From contig DAOSEC010000005.1 of the NCBI GenBank assembly GCA_035362935.1, positions 25,724 to 89,723 on the forward strand: a stretch of DNA of 64,000 nucleotides, given 5' to 3'. Below the pieces are notes generated by a model. It saw nothing but the letters and a program-made list of their open reading frames with translations, was not told the origin of the DNA and did not search any database. Below, piece by piece: positions 37,153 to 45,484 of this stretch. The DNA is from DAOSEC01 sp035362935. GTDB lineage: Bacteria; Bacillota_I; Bacilli_A; ML615J-28; CAG-313. Within the stretch, counting starts at the first letter, position 1; each line of letters starts with the position of its first letter. A program made the translations under genes and the position numbers.

Positions 37153-38493
37153 ATGGCGGTACGAGCAAATTTAAAAAAGTTAAAAAATACCCTCATGCAA
37201 AATGAAATCGCGAAAAAAACCTTAAAGAACTCAAGTTGGCTGATGGCGGAACGAATTTTTACGATGGCAATTGGGGTCTTTGTGACTGCGGTGGTTGCGA
37301 GGTATTTTGGCCCAACCCTATATGGAACATTTAACTATGCCTTAGCCTTTGTTGCATTGTTTACTGCACTATCTACATTAGGTTTAGAATCCTTAACAGT
37401 AAAATCCATAATTGATAAAGAAGTAGAAGAAGGTACGATTCTATTTACTAGTTTGATACTGAGGTTTTTTGGTGGAATCCTATTAACTGGTTTAGCATAT
37501 GGAATCATATCCTTTTTAGAACCAAACGATGGATTAATTCACATCTTAGTACTCATTGCATCCTTCACGATGGTGATTCGAAGCCTAGATGTAATTGATT
37601 ACTGGATTCAGGCGCATCAAAAAGCTCGGATTTCAAGTACAATCCGTATGATTGTTTATGTGATATCAAGCGGATTAAAATTACTCATTGTTTTGACAAA
37701 ACAAGATTTGGTGATGTATGCTTTCGTGTACTTACTAGATGTATTGTTGGTAGGAATTGCGTTAGTCGTAAGTTATCTCTTTATTAAAAAAGAAAAACCA
37801 ATTTGGAAGTTTAAGTTAAGTTATGCGAAAGACGTATTGTCCAAAAGCTGGTATATTTTATTATCTGGTGTGATGATTACTCTTTATATGAGAATCGATC
37901 AAGTCATGATTGGAAAAATGATTGCATCAAAATCTGAACTTGGATTTTATTCCGCTGCGGTTCGGATTGCTGAAATGTGGTATTTTATCCCACTTGCCTT
38001 AGTCACATCCTTTCAACCAATCATCATGGCAGCAAAAGGAAACGATCCTTACAAATACAAAAAAGCACTTCAAATCTTATTCACACTTGTTGCTTGGATA
38101 TCGATATTCTTTGGGATATTTATTACACTCTTTTCAAGTGTCATTGTCAATATTTTGTATGGGTCAGAGTATACGCAAGCAACCTCTAGCATCTTAATCA
38201 TCAGTGTTTGGGCTGGAACATTTGCCTTATTGGGTTCAGCGCGAAGCATATGGTTGGTATCAGAAGGGTTAAACCAATACTCATTATATTTTACAATTTT
38301 TGGAGCTGTTACCAATATTGCCTTAAATGCAATCTTTATACCTCTATATGGAGGTGAAGGTGCAGCGTTTGCAACCTTAATCTCACAATTTGTAGTTGCT
38401 TTTATAGTTCCTTTTGTTTTCCTAGAGACAAGAGGCATCACAACCTTAATGGCAAGAGCATTTACATTAGATGTATTAATTAAGAAACAATAA
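37153..38493 (+). CDS. Wzx-like polysaccharide flippase, cluster 2
   Basis: The product has about 446 residues and twelve or more membrane segments. AKKTLKNSSWLMAERIFTMAIGVFVTAVVARYFGP is the classical N-terminal signature of RfbX/polysaccharide_synt flippases (quoted here in part: the aromatic-rich first helix and the ARYFGP turn). LYMRIDQVMIGKM and ELGFYSAAVRIAEMWYFIP also fit. ATG 37153 lies six bases after AGGAGG; ATG 37150 is closer than usual. Confidence 0.88.
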   Translation: MAVRANLKKLKNTLMQNEIAKKTLKNSSWLMAERIFTMAIGVFVTAVVARYFGPTLYGTFNYALAFVALFTALSTLGLESLTVKSIIDKEVEEGTILFTSLILRFFGGILLTGLAYGIISFLEPNDGLIHILVLIASFTMVIRSLDVIDYWIQAHQKARISSTIRMIVYVISSGLKLLIVLTKQDLVMYAFVYLLDVLLVGIALVVSYLFIKKEKPIWKFKLSYAKDVLSKSWYILLSGVMITLYMRIDQVMIGKMIASKSELGFYSAAVRIAEMWYFIPLALVTSFQPIIMAAKGNDPYKYKKALQILFTLVAWISIFFGIFITLFSSVIVNILYGSEYTQATSSILIISVWAGTFALLGSARSIWLVSEGLNQYSLYFTIFGAVTNIALNAIFIPLYGGEGAAFATLISQFVVAFIVPFVFLETRGITTLMARAFTLDVLIKKQ

Positions 38494-38514
38494 ATTAAGA
38501 AAAGGAGTTTCACA

Positions 38515-39690
38515 ATGGAAAAGCAAACCATAACGATGTTTTCTAATTTTTTGAATCATCATCAGATTCCGTTTTGTAATGAAATGTATAAACTCCTAGA
38601 TGGAAACTTTACCTTTGTAGCAACAGAACCCGTTCCAGAAGAGAGAAAGAACTTAGGATATTTAGATGATTTTTCAAAATTTCCATATTTACTTAAAAGT
38701 TATGAAAGTGAAGAACATCACAAGAAGGCATTAAAACTTGGGCTTGAGAGTGATGTTGTAATCACTGGTAGTGCACCTGATATTTATATCAAAGAGCGTA
38801 TTAAGGCGAATAAATTAACATTTCGCTATAGTGAACGAGTCTTAAAAGAAGGATGGATAAGACTTCTTGATCCACGTGTTTGGTTTTGGCGATTTATCAA
38901 AGATACTAGACTAAGAAATAAGAATGTTCATCTCCTTTGTGCAAGTGCCTACGCAGCAAGCGATTATAAATGGTATTTTGCTTACCCGAATAAAATGTAT
39001 CAGTGGGGATATTTTCCTGAAAATTATAAGTACGATGAAACATTGTGGGAAAGAAAAAGACAAAATGAAAAAGTAGAATTTGTATGGGTTGGAAGATTCC
39101 TTGACTGGAAGAGACCACTAATGGCAGTAAAACTCATACATAAAATTAAAGATGAGTTTCCAAACATTCATTTGACAATGATTGGTATTGGACCAGAGTT
39201 TGAAAAGGTAGAAAAATACATCAAAAAATTCCAACTAGAATCTTTTATCACATTAACTGGATCCATGTCACCAACCGATGTTAGAAAACACATGGAGCAA
39301 GCAAACATATTCATCACAACATCTAACCGAAAAGAAGGTTGGGGGGCAGTACTAAATGAAGGAATGAATAGTGGTTGTGCTTGTTTATCATCTTATTTGG
39401 TTGGTGCAGCACCATTCTTAATCAAACAAAATGTTAATGGAATTATGTTTGATGATTTGAATGATTTAATCACAAAAACAAAAAATCTATTAAGCGATAC
39501 TTCTAGACTTGAAAAATTAGGTAAGAAGGCATATGAAACGATAGATCAAGTTTGGAATGCTAAAACTGCTGCGAAGCAACTTAAGGTATTAATATTTAAC
39601 TTAATTTTAACTGAAAAGCAAATAATTGAAAAGGGGCCATGTAAAAATATAAGGCTTCTAAGAGAAAAAAAAGTGAAAAATGCATCTTAA
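38515..39690 (+). CDS. Glycosyltransferase family 4, cluster 2
   Basis: GT-B enzyme of 391 residues. FSNFLNHHQIPFCNEMYKLL is a recurring start for capsule GT4 proteins; the C-domain carries FVWVGRFLDWKRPLMAV, MIGIGPEF, ITLTGSMSP and TSNRKEGWGAVLNEGMNSGCA. The E of EGW is the donor-binding acid. Its last 30 residues are very basic. It is the final gene of cluster 2, ending six bases before a strong terminator. Confidence 0.86.
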   Translation: MEKQTITMFSNFLNHHQIPFCNEMYKLLDGNFTFVATEPVPEERKNLGYLDDFSKFPYLLKSYESEEHHKKALKLGLESDVVITGSAPDIYIKERIKANKLTFRYSERVLKEGWIRLLDPRVWFWRFIKDTRLRNKNVHLLCASAYAASDYKWYFAYPNKMYQWGYFPENYKYDETLWERKRQNEKVEFVWVGRFLDWKRPLMAVKLIHKIKDEFPNIHLTMIGIGPEFEKVEKYIKKFQLESFITLTGSMSPTDVRKHMEQANIFITTSNRKEGWGAVLNEGMNSGCACLSSYLVGAAPFLIKQNVNGIMFDDLNDLITKTKNLLSDTSRLEKLGKKAYETIDQVWNAKTAAKQLKVLIFNLILTEKQIIEKGPCKNIRLLREKKVKNAS

Positions 39691-39695
39691 TATTT

Positions 39696-39727
39696 AAGCC
39701 AACTACAATCAAAATGAGTTGGCTTTT
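39696..39727 (+). terminator. Terminator of exopolysaccharide cluster 2
   Basis: AAGCCAACT (39696-39704) and AGTTGGCTT (39717-39725) form a perfect 9-bp stem with a 12-base loop, followed by TT and a pyrimidine-rich run. Confidence 0.82.
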
Positions 39728-39967
39728 CTCAATTTGTGTGTAAAAGAGCACAAAAATATGATATGTTGGCGAAATAAAAGGGCTAATTTCAACTAAAAAT
39801 GTTGATAAAATAATATTCGAAAGTGTAGTAAAATTATCAATGTAATGATTTGTGTTTATATGACTAACTAAAAAAGTAAATCTGGATTTTAAAACAACGA
39901 AAGAAGATACTGTTTGAAACTATATTTTAGTCGTTAATCTGCACAAAGCGATAAGAAAGGAAATAAT

Positions 39968-41005
39968 ATGGGGAAAAACAATCATACTTTAGTGAATCTT
40001 GTCATACAACATGTTACAACAAATATTATCTATTCTATTCAAGATGATGGTTCAAAGTTACCTTCTTTTGTAGCAACAAAACTCACCAACTTGGGTAGCG
40101 AAACTATTGACTTATTACGAACAAGAATTATTGATGTATTGGGTAGAACAGGAAAAAGCATAGAACTAGAAGAGGATTCTACATTAAATCTAAGCACAGT
40201 GAAACATATGAGTACTATAATTGTTAATGATCATAAGTTGCTTGAAGTTACCCCTTTCCTCGTTAACCATTTAGCCGATTCGCAAAAAACTAGACTAATT
40301 AAAGACAGCATTGTATTAATAATAAAAGGTAAATATGGTCTAAAACTTGAGAATGATTACTGTTGCTTAATCAAGGCAGAAATAGATTCAATTTTTTCAA
40401 TAGATCAACTTACTGAAAATGAAGTTAAAGTGCAAATGATTTCTAACGCTTTTTTAGGAAAAGAACAAAAGTTATATAAAATTGCATTTGTTTCGATAGA
40501 TAGTAATCAAGAAAGTAAGATATTAGTATTTGATAAGAATGTTGAAAGAGCAACTTTACAAGGTGCAGCAATGTATTTTTATAAAGACTTTTTAGGCTGT
40601 AAGATAAAAAATGATAATAGTTTATATACTGTAGATTTTTTTAGACTAACACAAGAGTACATTAAAAACGAGTATGATTCAGATTATTATTTACATATGC
40701 ATTTGTTTTCATATTTACGCCAGACTGGTAATAATGTAATAGATATCAACGAATTTGCAAAAAATTGCTTTTCCAGCACAAATGAAATTGAGATGTACAT
40801 TAATTATATGGTTGACAACGACTATCCTACAAACTTGGTTATCAAAGACATGAACAAGGTACTCGATTTAACTAAGAGAAAGAAATTAATTTTTGATAAT
40901 GGAATAACTATAAATATACCATATACATCACATGAACTAATAAAGATTGAACTTGATAAATATGATAGTGAACATAAAATTACCATAATCGGGAAATTAT
41001 TATGA
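39968..41005 (+). CDS. Nucleoid-associated protein, NdpA/YejK-like
   Basis: The product has 345 residues. The middle part resembles the 37-kDa nucleoid-associated family (NdpA/YejK): LIKDSIVLIIKGKYGLKLENDYCCLIKAEID, then LYKIAFVSID, then LVFDKNVERATLQGAAMYFYKDFLGCKI, where the FFxxFLGC-type turn is a family mark. No membrane segment. GAAAGGA lies before ATG 39968. It overlaps the next gene by four bases (ATGA). In enterobacteria YejK coats DNA; divergent copies sit in accessory islands. Here it is coupled to a RelA/SpoT-domain gene, so a role as sensor or partner in a defence or toxin module is possible (inference). Family match is by pattern only. Confidence 0.6.
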   Translation: MGKNNHTLVNLVIQHVTTNIIYSIQDDGSKLPSFVATKLTNLGSETIDLLRTRIIDVLGRTGKSIELEEDSTLNLSTVKHMSTIIVNDHKLLEVTPFLVNHLADSQKTRLIKDSIVLIIKGKYGLKLENDYCCLIKAEIDSIFSIDQLTENEVKVQMISNAFLGKEQKLYKIAFVSIDSNQESKILVFDKNVERATLQGAAMYFYKDFLGCKIKNDNSLYTVDFFRLTQEYIKNEYDSDYYLHMHLFSYLRQTGNNVIDINEFAKNCFSSTNEIEMYINYMVDNDYPTNLVIKDMNKVLDLTKRKKLIFDNGITINIPYTSHELIKIELDKYDSEHKITIIGKLL

Positions 41006-41985
41006 TAAAAATGAGTCAAAATGAGTTGTTACTTGCTTACAAAAGTAGAAAAGAGAAATTAAGAGTTTGGGGAGAGTACCTAAAAGAAAATATTGAAAAA
41101 TGCGTAAAGGCAGAATTTGAAAACACAATAGCATTTATAAATGGTCCAAGAATTAAAGAAGAAGGATCTTTTATAGAGAAAGCACTATTTAGAAAAAGTA
41201 GTTATAGTAATCCACTCTTTGAGATAACGGATCAGGTTGGCATAAGATTTATAGTGTCATTGCTTTCAGATGTGAATAAAATTAAAAAACTTATTTTGAA
41301 TTCTGACATGTGGATCTCACAGTGTGATAGAGATTTTTTTCAAGAAATGGATGCTAGACCAAATTACTTTGATTATCAGTCTGTCCATATAATATGCTGG
41401 CCCAAAAGTAAAATATGTATCAATAATTTAGAAATAGATGAAACTTTTAAATGCGAAATTCAGATTAGATCAATTTTACAACATGCATATGCTGAGATAA
41501 GTCACCAGTTAATTTATAAAAAACCCATTGCAAAATTAGGTAATGGTCTTCACAGAAAGATGCATAGATCAATTGCTTTAATGGAAGTTGTTGATGAATA
41601 CTTTGTTGAAACCAACGACTGTATTAAATCTGAAACTAAATTCTACGATAAGATTGTTATTGAATCAATATCTTTATGTAAAAAAGAGAATATTGCATAT
41701 ATAACTATACCAAAGTTAAATTCCAGGATAATAAATTTTATTGAAACTATTGTTTCAGAACAGTGTTGTTGTGTCTACGATTTGTCATTGATTTCTAAAG
41801 ATTCTTGTTTAGTTGCTAAAAATATAATGAGTAGAAATGATTCGTTTTTATATCAACAACCTTCACTGATTGTTATCATAGATTTAATCAGTAAATTTCC
41901 CAACATCATATGCCATCAGTGGCCATTTAACAAATCATATTTAGAAACAATATACTCATTCATGGGTATATCAGTAAATAATTAA
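41002..41985 (+). CDS. RelA/SpoT-domain nucleotidyltransferase (small alarmone synthetase or toxSAS-like)
   Basis: The product has 327 residues. The synthetase core lies in about 40-180: PRIKEEGSFIEKALFRK (ATP-binding basic helix), LFEITDQVGIRFIV (the acidic and Arg residues of the D..G-R motif), DYQSVHIICW (aromatic stacking and His), and FKCEIQIRSILQHAYAEISHQLIYK (ExQIR). All catalytic motifs look intact. There is no HD hydrolase domain. The C-terminal 140 residues have no match I recognise. It is coupled to the NdpA-like gene. Possible activities are (p)ppGpp or ppApp synthesis, or tRNA 3'-end pyrophosphorylation as in toxSAS enzymes. Confidence 0.85.
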   Translation: MIKMSQNELLLAYKSRKEKLRVWGEYLKENIEKCVKAEFENTIAFINGPRIKEEGSFIEKALFRKSSYSNPLFEITDQVGIRFIVSLLSDVNKIKKLILNSDMWISQCDRDFFQEMDARPNYFDYQSVHIICWPKSKICINNLEIDETFKCEIQIRSILQHAYAEISHQLIYKKPIAKLGNGLHRKMHRSIALMEVVDEYFVETNDCIKSETKFYDKIVIESISLCKKENIAYITIPKLNSRIINFIETIVSEQCCCVYDLSLISKDSCLVAKNIMSRNDSFLYQQPSLIVIIDLISKFPNIICHQWPFNKSYLETIYSFMGISVNN

Positions 41986-41998
41986 GAAAGGAGTTATT

Positions 41999-42193
41999 AT
42001 GTATATTTGTCTGTACTTTAAGATTATAAAAATAAAAAAAACTATAACGCCAGCAAATTATATAGAAGAACTAAATAAACTCTTCACTTCTCACAAAAAA
42101 ACAGTTAAGCATAATATTAATCGTATTGCAAAAGTAATTGACCAACAATTTGATGATGATGTTCAAGTATGGTTTAGATTAATTGAATATTGA
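41999..42193 (+). CDS. Small 64-residue protein downstream of the RelA/SpoT gene
   Basis: AAAGGAG lies five to six bases before ATG 41999, 13 bases after the RelA/SpoT stop, so it may be the third gene of the unit. The chain starts hydrophobic and basic (MYICLYFKIIKIKK), then forms a predicted helix (NYIEELNKLFTSHKKTVKHN), and ends VIDQQFDDDVQVWFRLIEY. It resembles no family I know. It could be a small antitoxin or a remnant. Confidence 0.45.
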   Translation: MYICLYFKIIKIKKTITPANYIEELNKLFTSHKKTVKHNINRIAKVIDQQFDDDVQVWFRLIEY

Positions 42194-42294
42194 TTATTAT
42201 TCAATGACAATTAATACATCAATGAAGGTTGTAAATTATTGAATGATTTGGTAGTGTTATTGAATTAATTACAATAATCTATACTAGTCTTAAG

Positions 42295-42327
42295 CTAACA
42301 TAGATTTTTAAAAAATCTTTTTGTTAG
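42295..42327 (+). terminator. Terminator after the NdpA-like/RelA-SpoT unit
   Basis: AGATTTTT (42302-42309) pairs with AAAAATCT (42311-42318), and the outer CTAACA/TGTTAG (42295-42300, 42322-42327) could also pair. A run of five T follows the inner stem. Confidence 0.6.
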
Positions 42328-42556
42328 GATAATACGAAAGATATTCATTTTCAACAATGTAAAGAAAAGGATCAAAGTTGAACTCAGCCAAATAAAGAAC
42401 GCAAACCAATTAAATAAGATATTGAACAAGTATCATATAGAGTTACTGATTATATTACTCGTTTTAAAATTGAAAAGAAAATTACAGAATCAGAAAAACC
42501 TAGAAAAGATAATTCAACCAAAGAACGTGTGAAGTAACAAACAAGAATAAGACAGA

Positions 42557-42588
42557 ACAACTTCCTTTGTTAAAAGGTGGTTGTTTTT
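42557..42588 (+). terminator. Terminator before the HNH gene
   Basis: ACAAC (42557-42561) and CCTTT (42564-42568) pair with AAAGG (42573-42577) and GTTGT (42580-42584), with a small internal mismatch, followed by TTTT. It probably ended the gene whose remnant lies just upstream. Confidence 0.62.
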
Positions 42589-42680
42589 GAAATTAAGATA
42601 AAATTTCGAATAAAGAATTCTATTCATGTTTAGCTAACCCAATCATTGATTGTGTAAATATTTAAAAGGATGTGATGTGT

Positions 42681-42962
42681 ATGAGAAACAGAAAAATTGG
42701 TGGAGGTAATTTCAGTAGTGCTGAATTACTTAAAGTATGGGACAAAGGGAAACTAGTTGCAGGTAAGTCACCATCTCAATATAGATATGACAAATATAAT
42801 AACTTAATGCAGTATGGAGAGTATGGCAACACTAATTCAAAACTTGGTTGGGAAGTTGATCACATTAAACCAATTGCAAAAGGTGGTACTGACGATATTA
42901 GCAATTTACAACCTTTACAATGGGAGAAAAACAGAGATAAAGGAGATCAATATCCTTACTAA
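42681..42962 (+). CDS. Small HNH endonuclease
   Basis: The product has 93 residues. GWEVDHIKPIAKGGTDDISN followed by LQPLQWEKNRDKGD is a complete HNH signature: the DH pair, the central Asn, and the final N-x3-K in place of the more common H. The N-terminal half (FSSAELLKVWDKGKLVAGKSP) matches short stand-alone HNH proteins also seen as C-terminal domains of polymorphic toxins. AAAGGA lies 10 bases before ATG 42681; ATG 42675 and GTG 42672 are in frame. It stands alone between terminators in the defence-like region. Its target is unknown. Confidence 0.78.
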   Translation: MRNRKIGGGNFSSAELLKVWDKGKLVAGKSPSQYRYDKYNNLMQYGEYGNTNSKLGWEVDHIKPIAKGGTDDISNLQPLQWEKNRDKGDQYPY

Positions 42963-43095
42963 GATATAGACATTACAATTGATGATGGGTTAGTACACCA
43001 AATTTTGTGATGCGTAGTATATAACGAACCAAAAGCATATGTTATTTAATTTGCTTAAATATATTATATGTAAAAAAAATACAAAAAATATGTAT

Positions 43096-43118
43096 AAGGG
43101 TTGACAACAACCCTTTTT
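43096..43118 (+). promoter_or_regulatory. Terminator-like hairpin overlapping a -35 box
   Basis: AAGGGTTG (43096-43103) and CAACCCTT (43108-43115) form a perfect 8-bp stem with a 4-base loop and a T5 run. The consensus -35 TTGACA (43101-43106) lies inside it, with TATAAC at 43123-43128 after a 16-bp spacer. The element could both end upstream transcription and start the ATPase gene. Confidence 0.65.
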
Positions 43119-43154
43119 GTGTTATAACAAATGTAAAAAGTAGGTGTATTTTAT

Positions 43155-44450
43155 ATGTTAGTAAATTTGAGATTGTCGAACTATAGATCATTCCATGAAG
43201 AAGTTAATCTTTCTTTAAGAGCTACATCAGATAATGAATTACAAGAGCTAAACGTAACATCAATCTATAATAATGTATTAGAAGCAAAAAATAATGGGAT
43301 TTTGAAAAGTGCTGTTCTTTTTGGTGTCAATGCTTCTGGTAAGTCAAATATCCTTAAAGGTTTAAATTATATGAAATCAGCAATTATGTATTCTGCGGTT
43401 TCTAATCCAAATTTAATTGTTTTAAATGAGAGACACTTATTACTTCAAGGAACAGAATCAGAACCATCTGTATATGAGGTTGAATTTATTTATAACAAAA
43501 TCTATTATAAATATGGATTTGAAATTACAAATCGTAAAATTACGCACGAATACTTATATCGAAGAGTAGAGAGATTAACCAATGTGTTTGATCGAACAAG
43601 CACTACATTTAGTATCATCGGGTTTGATGTAAGAACAACAAGTATTATTAAACTGGATCAAACAACCTTGTTTTTGTCGGTTGCTAGAAACTATGGATTG
43701 AGTTCAAATGTTGTTGATAGCATTACAGATGTTCTAAAATGGTTTGATTCGGTATTAATTGTATTTGAAGAGACACAAAATTCTTTTGAGATTTATGAGT
43801 ATGAGAATGGAAAATACATTCATGAAGCGTTAAACATCCTTAAACAAGCTGATATTGGCATTGATAGCTTTCAAGTTCATAAAGAAATGCTATATACCAG
43901 AGCAGATAACAAATTTACATTAAATCCACTTACACCAATGCTACAATCAATGCAAATTGCTGAAACATCAGATGGAGTTGGATCCTTAGACATTAAGACA
44001 CGATTTGTTGTACATGATAAGTATGGTAGATTTGCATCAAACTTAGATGTTTACTTATTGAAAAATCACGGTTTTCATTCAGAAGGAACCAAACGTTTGT
44101 TATTCTATCTAGGTTGGATTCTATTGTCTTTGGATCAAGGAAGATTATTGCTTATTGATGAGATTGATTCAAAATTACATTTTATCTTATCAGATTATAT
44201 ATTGAAACAATTTAATTCCATCAATCGAAATCCAAAAAATGCTCAGATTGTTTGTACAGCACACAACTTGATGTTAATGGACGAAGATTTTAGACGTGAT
44301 CAAATTTATTTTACATCAAAGACAAAACTTGGTCAAAGCACATTACTTAGCTTATCTGACTTTAAAGGTGTTCGAAAGAACGATTTATTCAGTAAAAAAT
44401 ACTTATCAGGGTTTTATACTAAACTTCCGGATCTTATAAAAGAGATATAG
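43155..44450 (+). CDS. AAA_15/AAA_21 family ATPase (RloA/OLD-like)
   Basis: The product has 431 residues. RLSNYRSFHEEVNLSL opens an SMC/RecF-type ATPase; Walker A is GVNASGKS at 57-64; the C-terminal lobe has EGTKRLLFYLGWILLSLD (signature helix) and LLLIDEIDSKLHFILSDYI (Walker B with the D-loop), then CTAHNLMLM. This family (COG1106) usually partners a small RloB-like nuclease or forms part of abortive-infection loci. No RloB gene follows: 335 bases without a gene lie between it and the AbiE pair. It may act alone or have lost its partner. ATG 43155 follows a plausible promoter. Confidence 0.82.
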   Translation: MLVNLRLSNYRSFHEEVNLSLRATSDNELQELNVTSIYNNVLEAKNNGILKSAVLFGVNASGKSNILKGLNYMKSAIMYSAVSNPNLIVLNERHLLLQGTESEPSVYEVEFIYNKIYYKYGFEITNRKITHEYLYRRVERLTNVFDRTSTTFSIIGFDVRTTSIIKLDQTTLFLSVARNYGLSSNVVDSITDVLKWFDSVLIVFEETQNSFEIYEYENGKYIHEALNILKQADIGIDSFQVHKEMLYTRADNKFTLNPLTPMLQSMQIAETSDGVGSLDIKTRFVVHDKYGRFASNLDVYLLKNHGFHSEGTKRLLFYLGWILLSLDQGRLLLIDEIDSKLHFILSDYILKQFNSINRNPKNAQIVCTAHNLMLMDEDFRRDQIYFTSKTKLGQSTLLSLSDFKGVRKNDLFSKKYLSGFYTKLPDLIKEI

Positions 44451-44728
44451 GATAGAACACAAAATAATAAATGTATGATAATAATTCAACAAACCTTGTA
44501 TAATATTGAACAACAGAAGTAAAATTCTAAAAAGTAATCTAATTCGTTTACCATAATAATATATTTAGAGAGATAGCTATATTCAATTTTAAAAACATAT
44601 TTCATTTATTCATATTATTAAACTATGATATTCAGAAATGTTTTCTTGTTTTCAATCTTTAAGACAATTTTATTAATCTACTATGTTATCTTAAGGCTCC
44701 AAATAAAGTCAAGTAAAAAATAAAAAAC
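44451..44728. other. Gene-free A+T-rich stretch before the abiE pair
   Basis: No open frame of note, no RNA gene and no strong hairpin is seen until the inverted repeat at 44708. A TATAAT near 44500 has no gene behind it. The site where an RloB-like partner would be expected is empty. Confidence 0.5.
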
Positions 44729-44733
44729 TTGAC
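44708..44733. promoter_or_regulatory. Inverted repeat over the abiE -35 box
   Basis: GTCAAGT (44708-44714) and ACTTGAC (44727-44733) are perfect inverted copies 12 bases apart, and the right arm covers the -35 TTGACA. AbiEi antitoxins are known to repress their promoter by binding inverted repeats, so this is a likely operator. Confidence 0.6.
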
Positions 44734-44757
44734 AATTTGGTGTTATAATATTATACT
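44729..44757 (+). promoter_or_regulatory. Promoter of the abiE pair
   Basis: Consensus -35 TTGACA at 44729-44734, 17 bp, TATACT at 44752-44757, 28 bases before the antitoxin start. Confidence 0.8.
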
Positions 44758-44785
44758 AATAGTAGTAAAGAAAGGAGGAAGCACT

Positions 44786-45484
44786 ATGACTCAAACACAA
44801 GTTGTAAAATCGGTCATTGATAATATGCCAATAAATACGTTGTTTGTTGCATCTGATTTATATAAAAAAATGCCTCAAGTCGTTTCTGAAGGTAACTATT
44901 ATAAAATATTGGAACGATTGCTAAGAGAAAATGACATCATGAAACTGTCCAAAGGAATCTATTATGTTCCTAAAAAAAATGAATTTGGTAGTATCCCGTT
45001 AAGTGAAGACCAATTAATCAATAAAATGTTTGAAAACAAACTTTTCATAGAAATTGGCTATAAGTTGTATAATAAGTTGGGTTTGACAACCCAAATATCT
45101 AAAACTCGCTCGTACTATGTTAATGTTCTAACAAGTAATCATAGAAAGATTGGAAATGTATATTTATATCAAAGAAATTTTAAGCGTAGTGACCTCTCAA
45201 ATAAGTGCTTAATTGAATTTCTTGAAGTGTTACAAAATTTTAATCAAATCCAAGATATTAATCACAATGCTTTCCTCAATTATGCGAGAAAAATAACACT
45301 TAATTATAAGGACGACACATTAAATTCTATTTTGAAAACATTTCGATTTAAGAAAAGCACTTTAGCATTTTTAAAACAGATATTAGATAGATTTGAGATA
45401 AACAACCATGTAGAAACACATCTTAGTTCATTATCTAAATATAAGATACCGGAATGGGGAAACACGTATGACTTTGCATCTTGA
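44786..45484 (+). CDS. AbiEi-like type IV antitoxin and repressor
   Basis: The product has 232 residues. The N-terminal winged helix (INTLFVASDLYKKMPQVVSEGNYYKILERLLRENDI, split here at its turns, then KLSKGIYYVPKKNEFG) is the AbiEi_4/DUF6088 domain. The following domain has LFIEIGYKLYNKLGLTTQ and SYYVNVLTSN, where the family keeps its second conserved block. ATG 44786 has AAGGAGG six to seven bases upstream; the frame is open to 44729 without a better start. Its end overlaps the toxin start by 17 bases, so translation is coupled. It represses the operon and opposes the toxin. Confidence 0.85.
   Translation: MTQTQVVKSVIDNMPINTLFVASDLYKKMPQVVSEGNYYKILERLLRENDIMKLSKGIYYVPKKNEFGSIPLSEDQLINKMFENKLFIEIGYKLYNKLGLTTQISKTRSYYVNVLTSNHRKIGNVYLYQRNFKRSDLSNKCLIEFLEVLQNFNQIQDINHNAFLNYARKITLNYKDDTLNSILKTFRFKKSTLAFLKQILDRFEINNHVETHLSSLSKYKIPEWGNTYDFAS

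Larger units (their letters stand above)
42194..42656. other. Gene-free stretch with two terminators and a decayed coding remnant
   Basis: It holds two hairpins (listed separately). Between them, about 42421-42537, a 38-codon run is open after a stop (DIEQVSYRVTDYITRF then KIEKKITESEK) and reads like the tail of a degraded gene without a start. No RNA gene is seen. Confidence 0.5.

Noticed and set aside
38070..38531. A 153-codon open frame on the - strand
   Set aside because: Antisense to the cluster 2 flippase; low-complexity reverse of a membrane protein and no promoter or ribosome site.
39802..39840. TTGATAA/TTATCAA repeat as the operator of the NdpA-like unit
   Set aside because: The arms are 25 bases apart in very A+T-rich DNA, no convincing -10 accompanies them, and the gene starts 128 bases later.
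44744..44749. TATAAT as the -10 box for the abiE promoter
   Set aside because: Only nine bases separate it from TTGACA; TATACT at 44752 has the correct 17-bp spacing.
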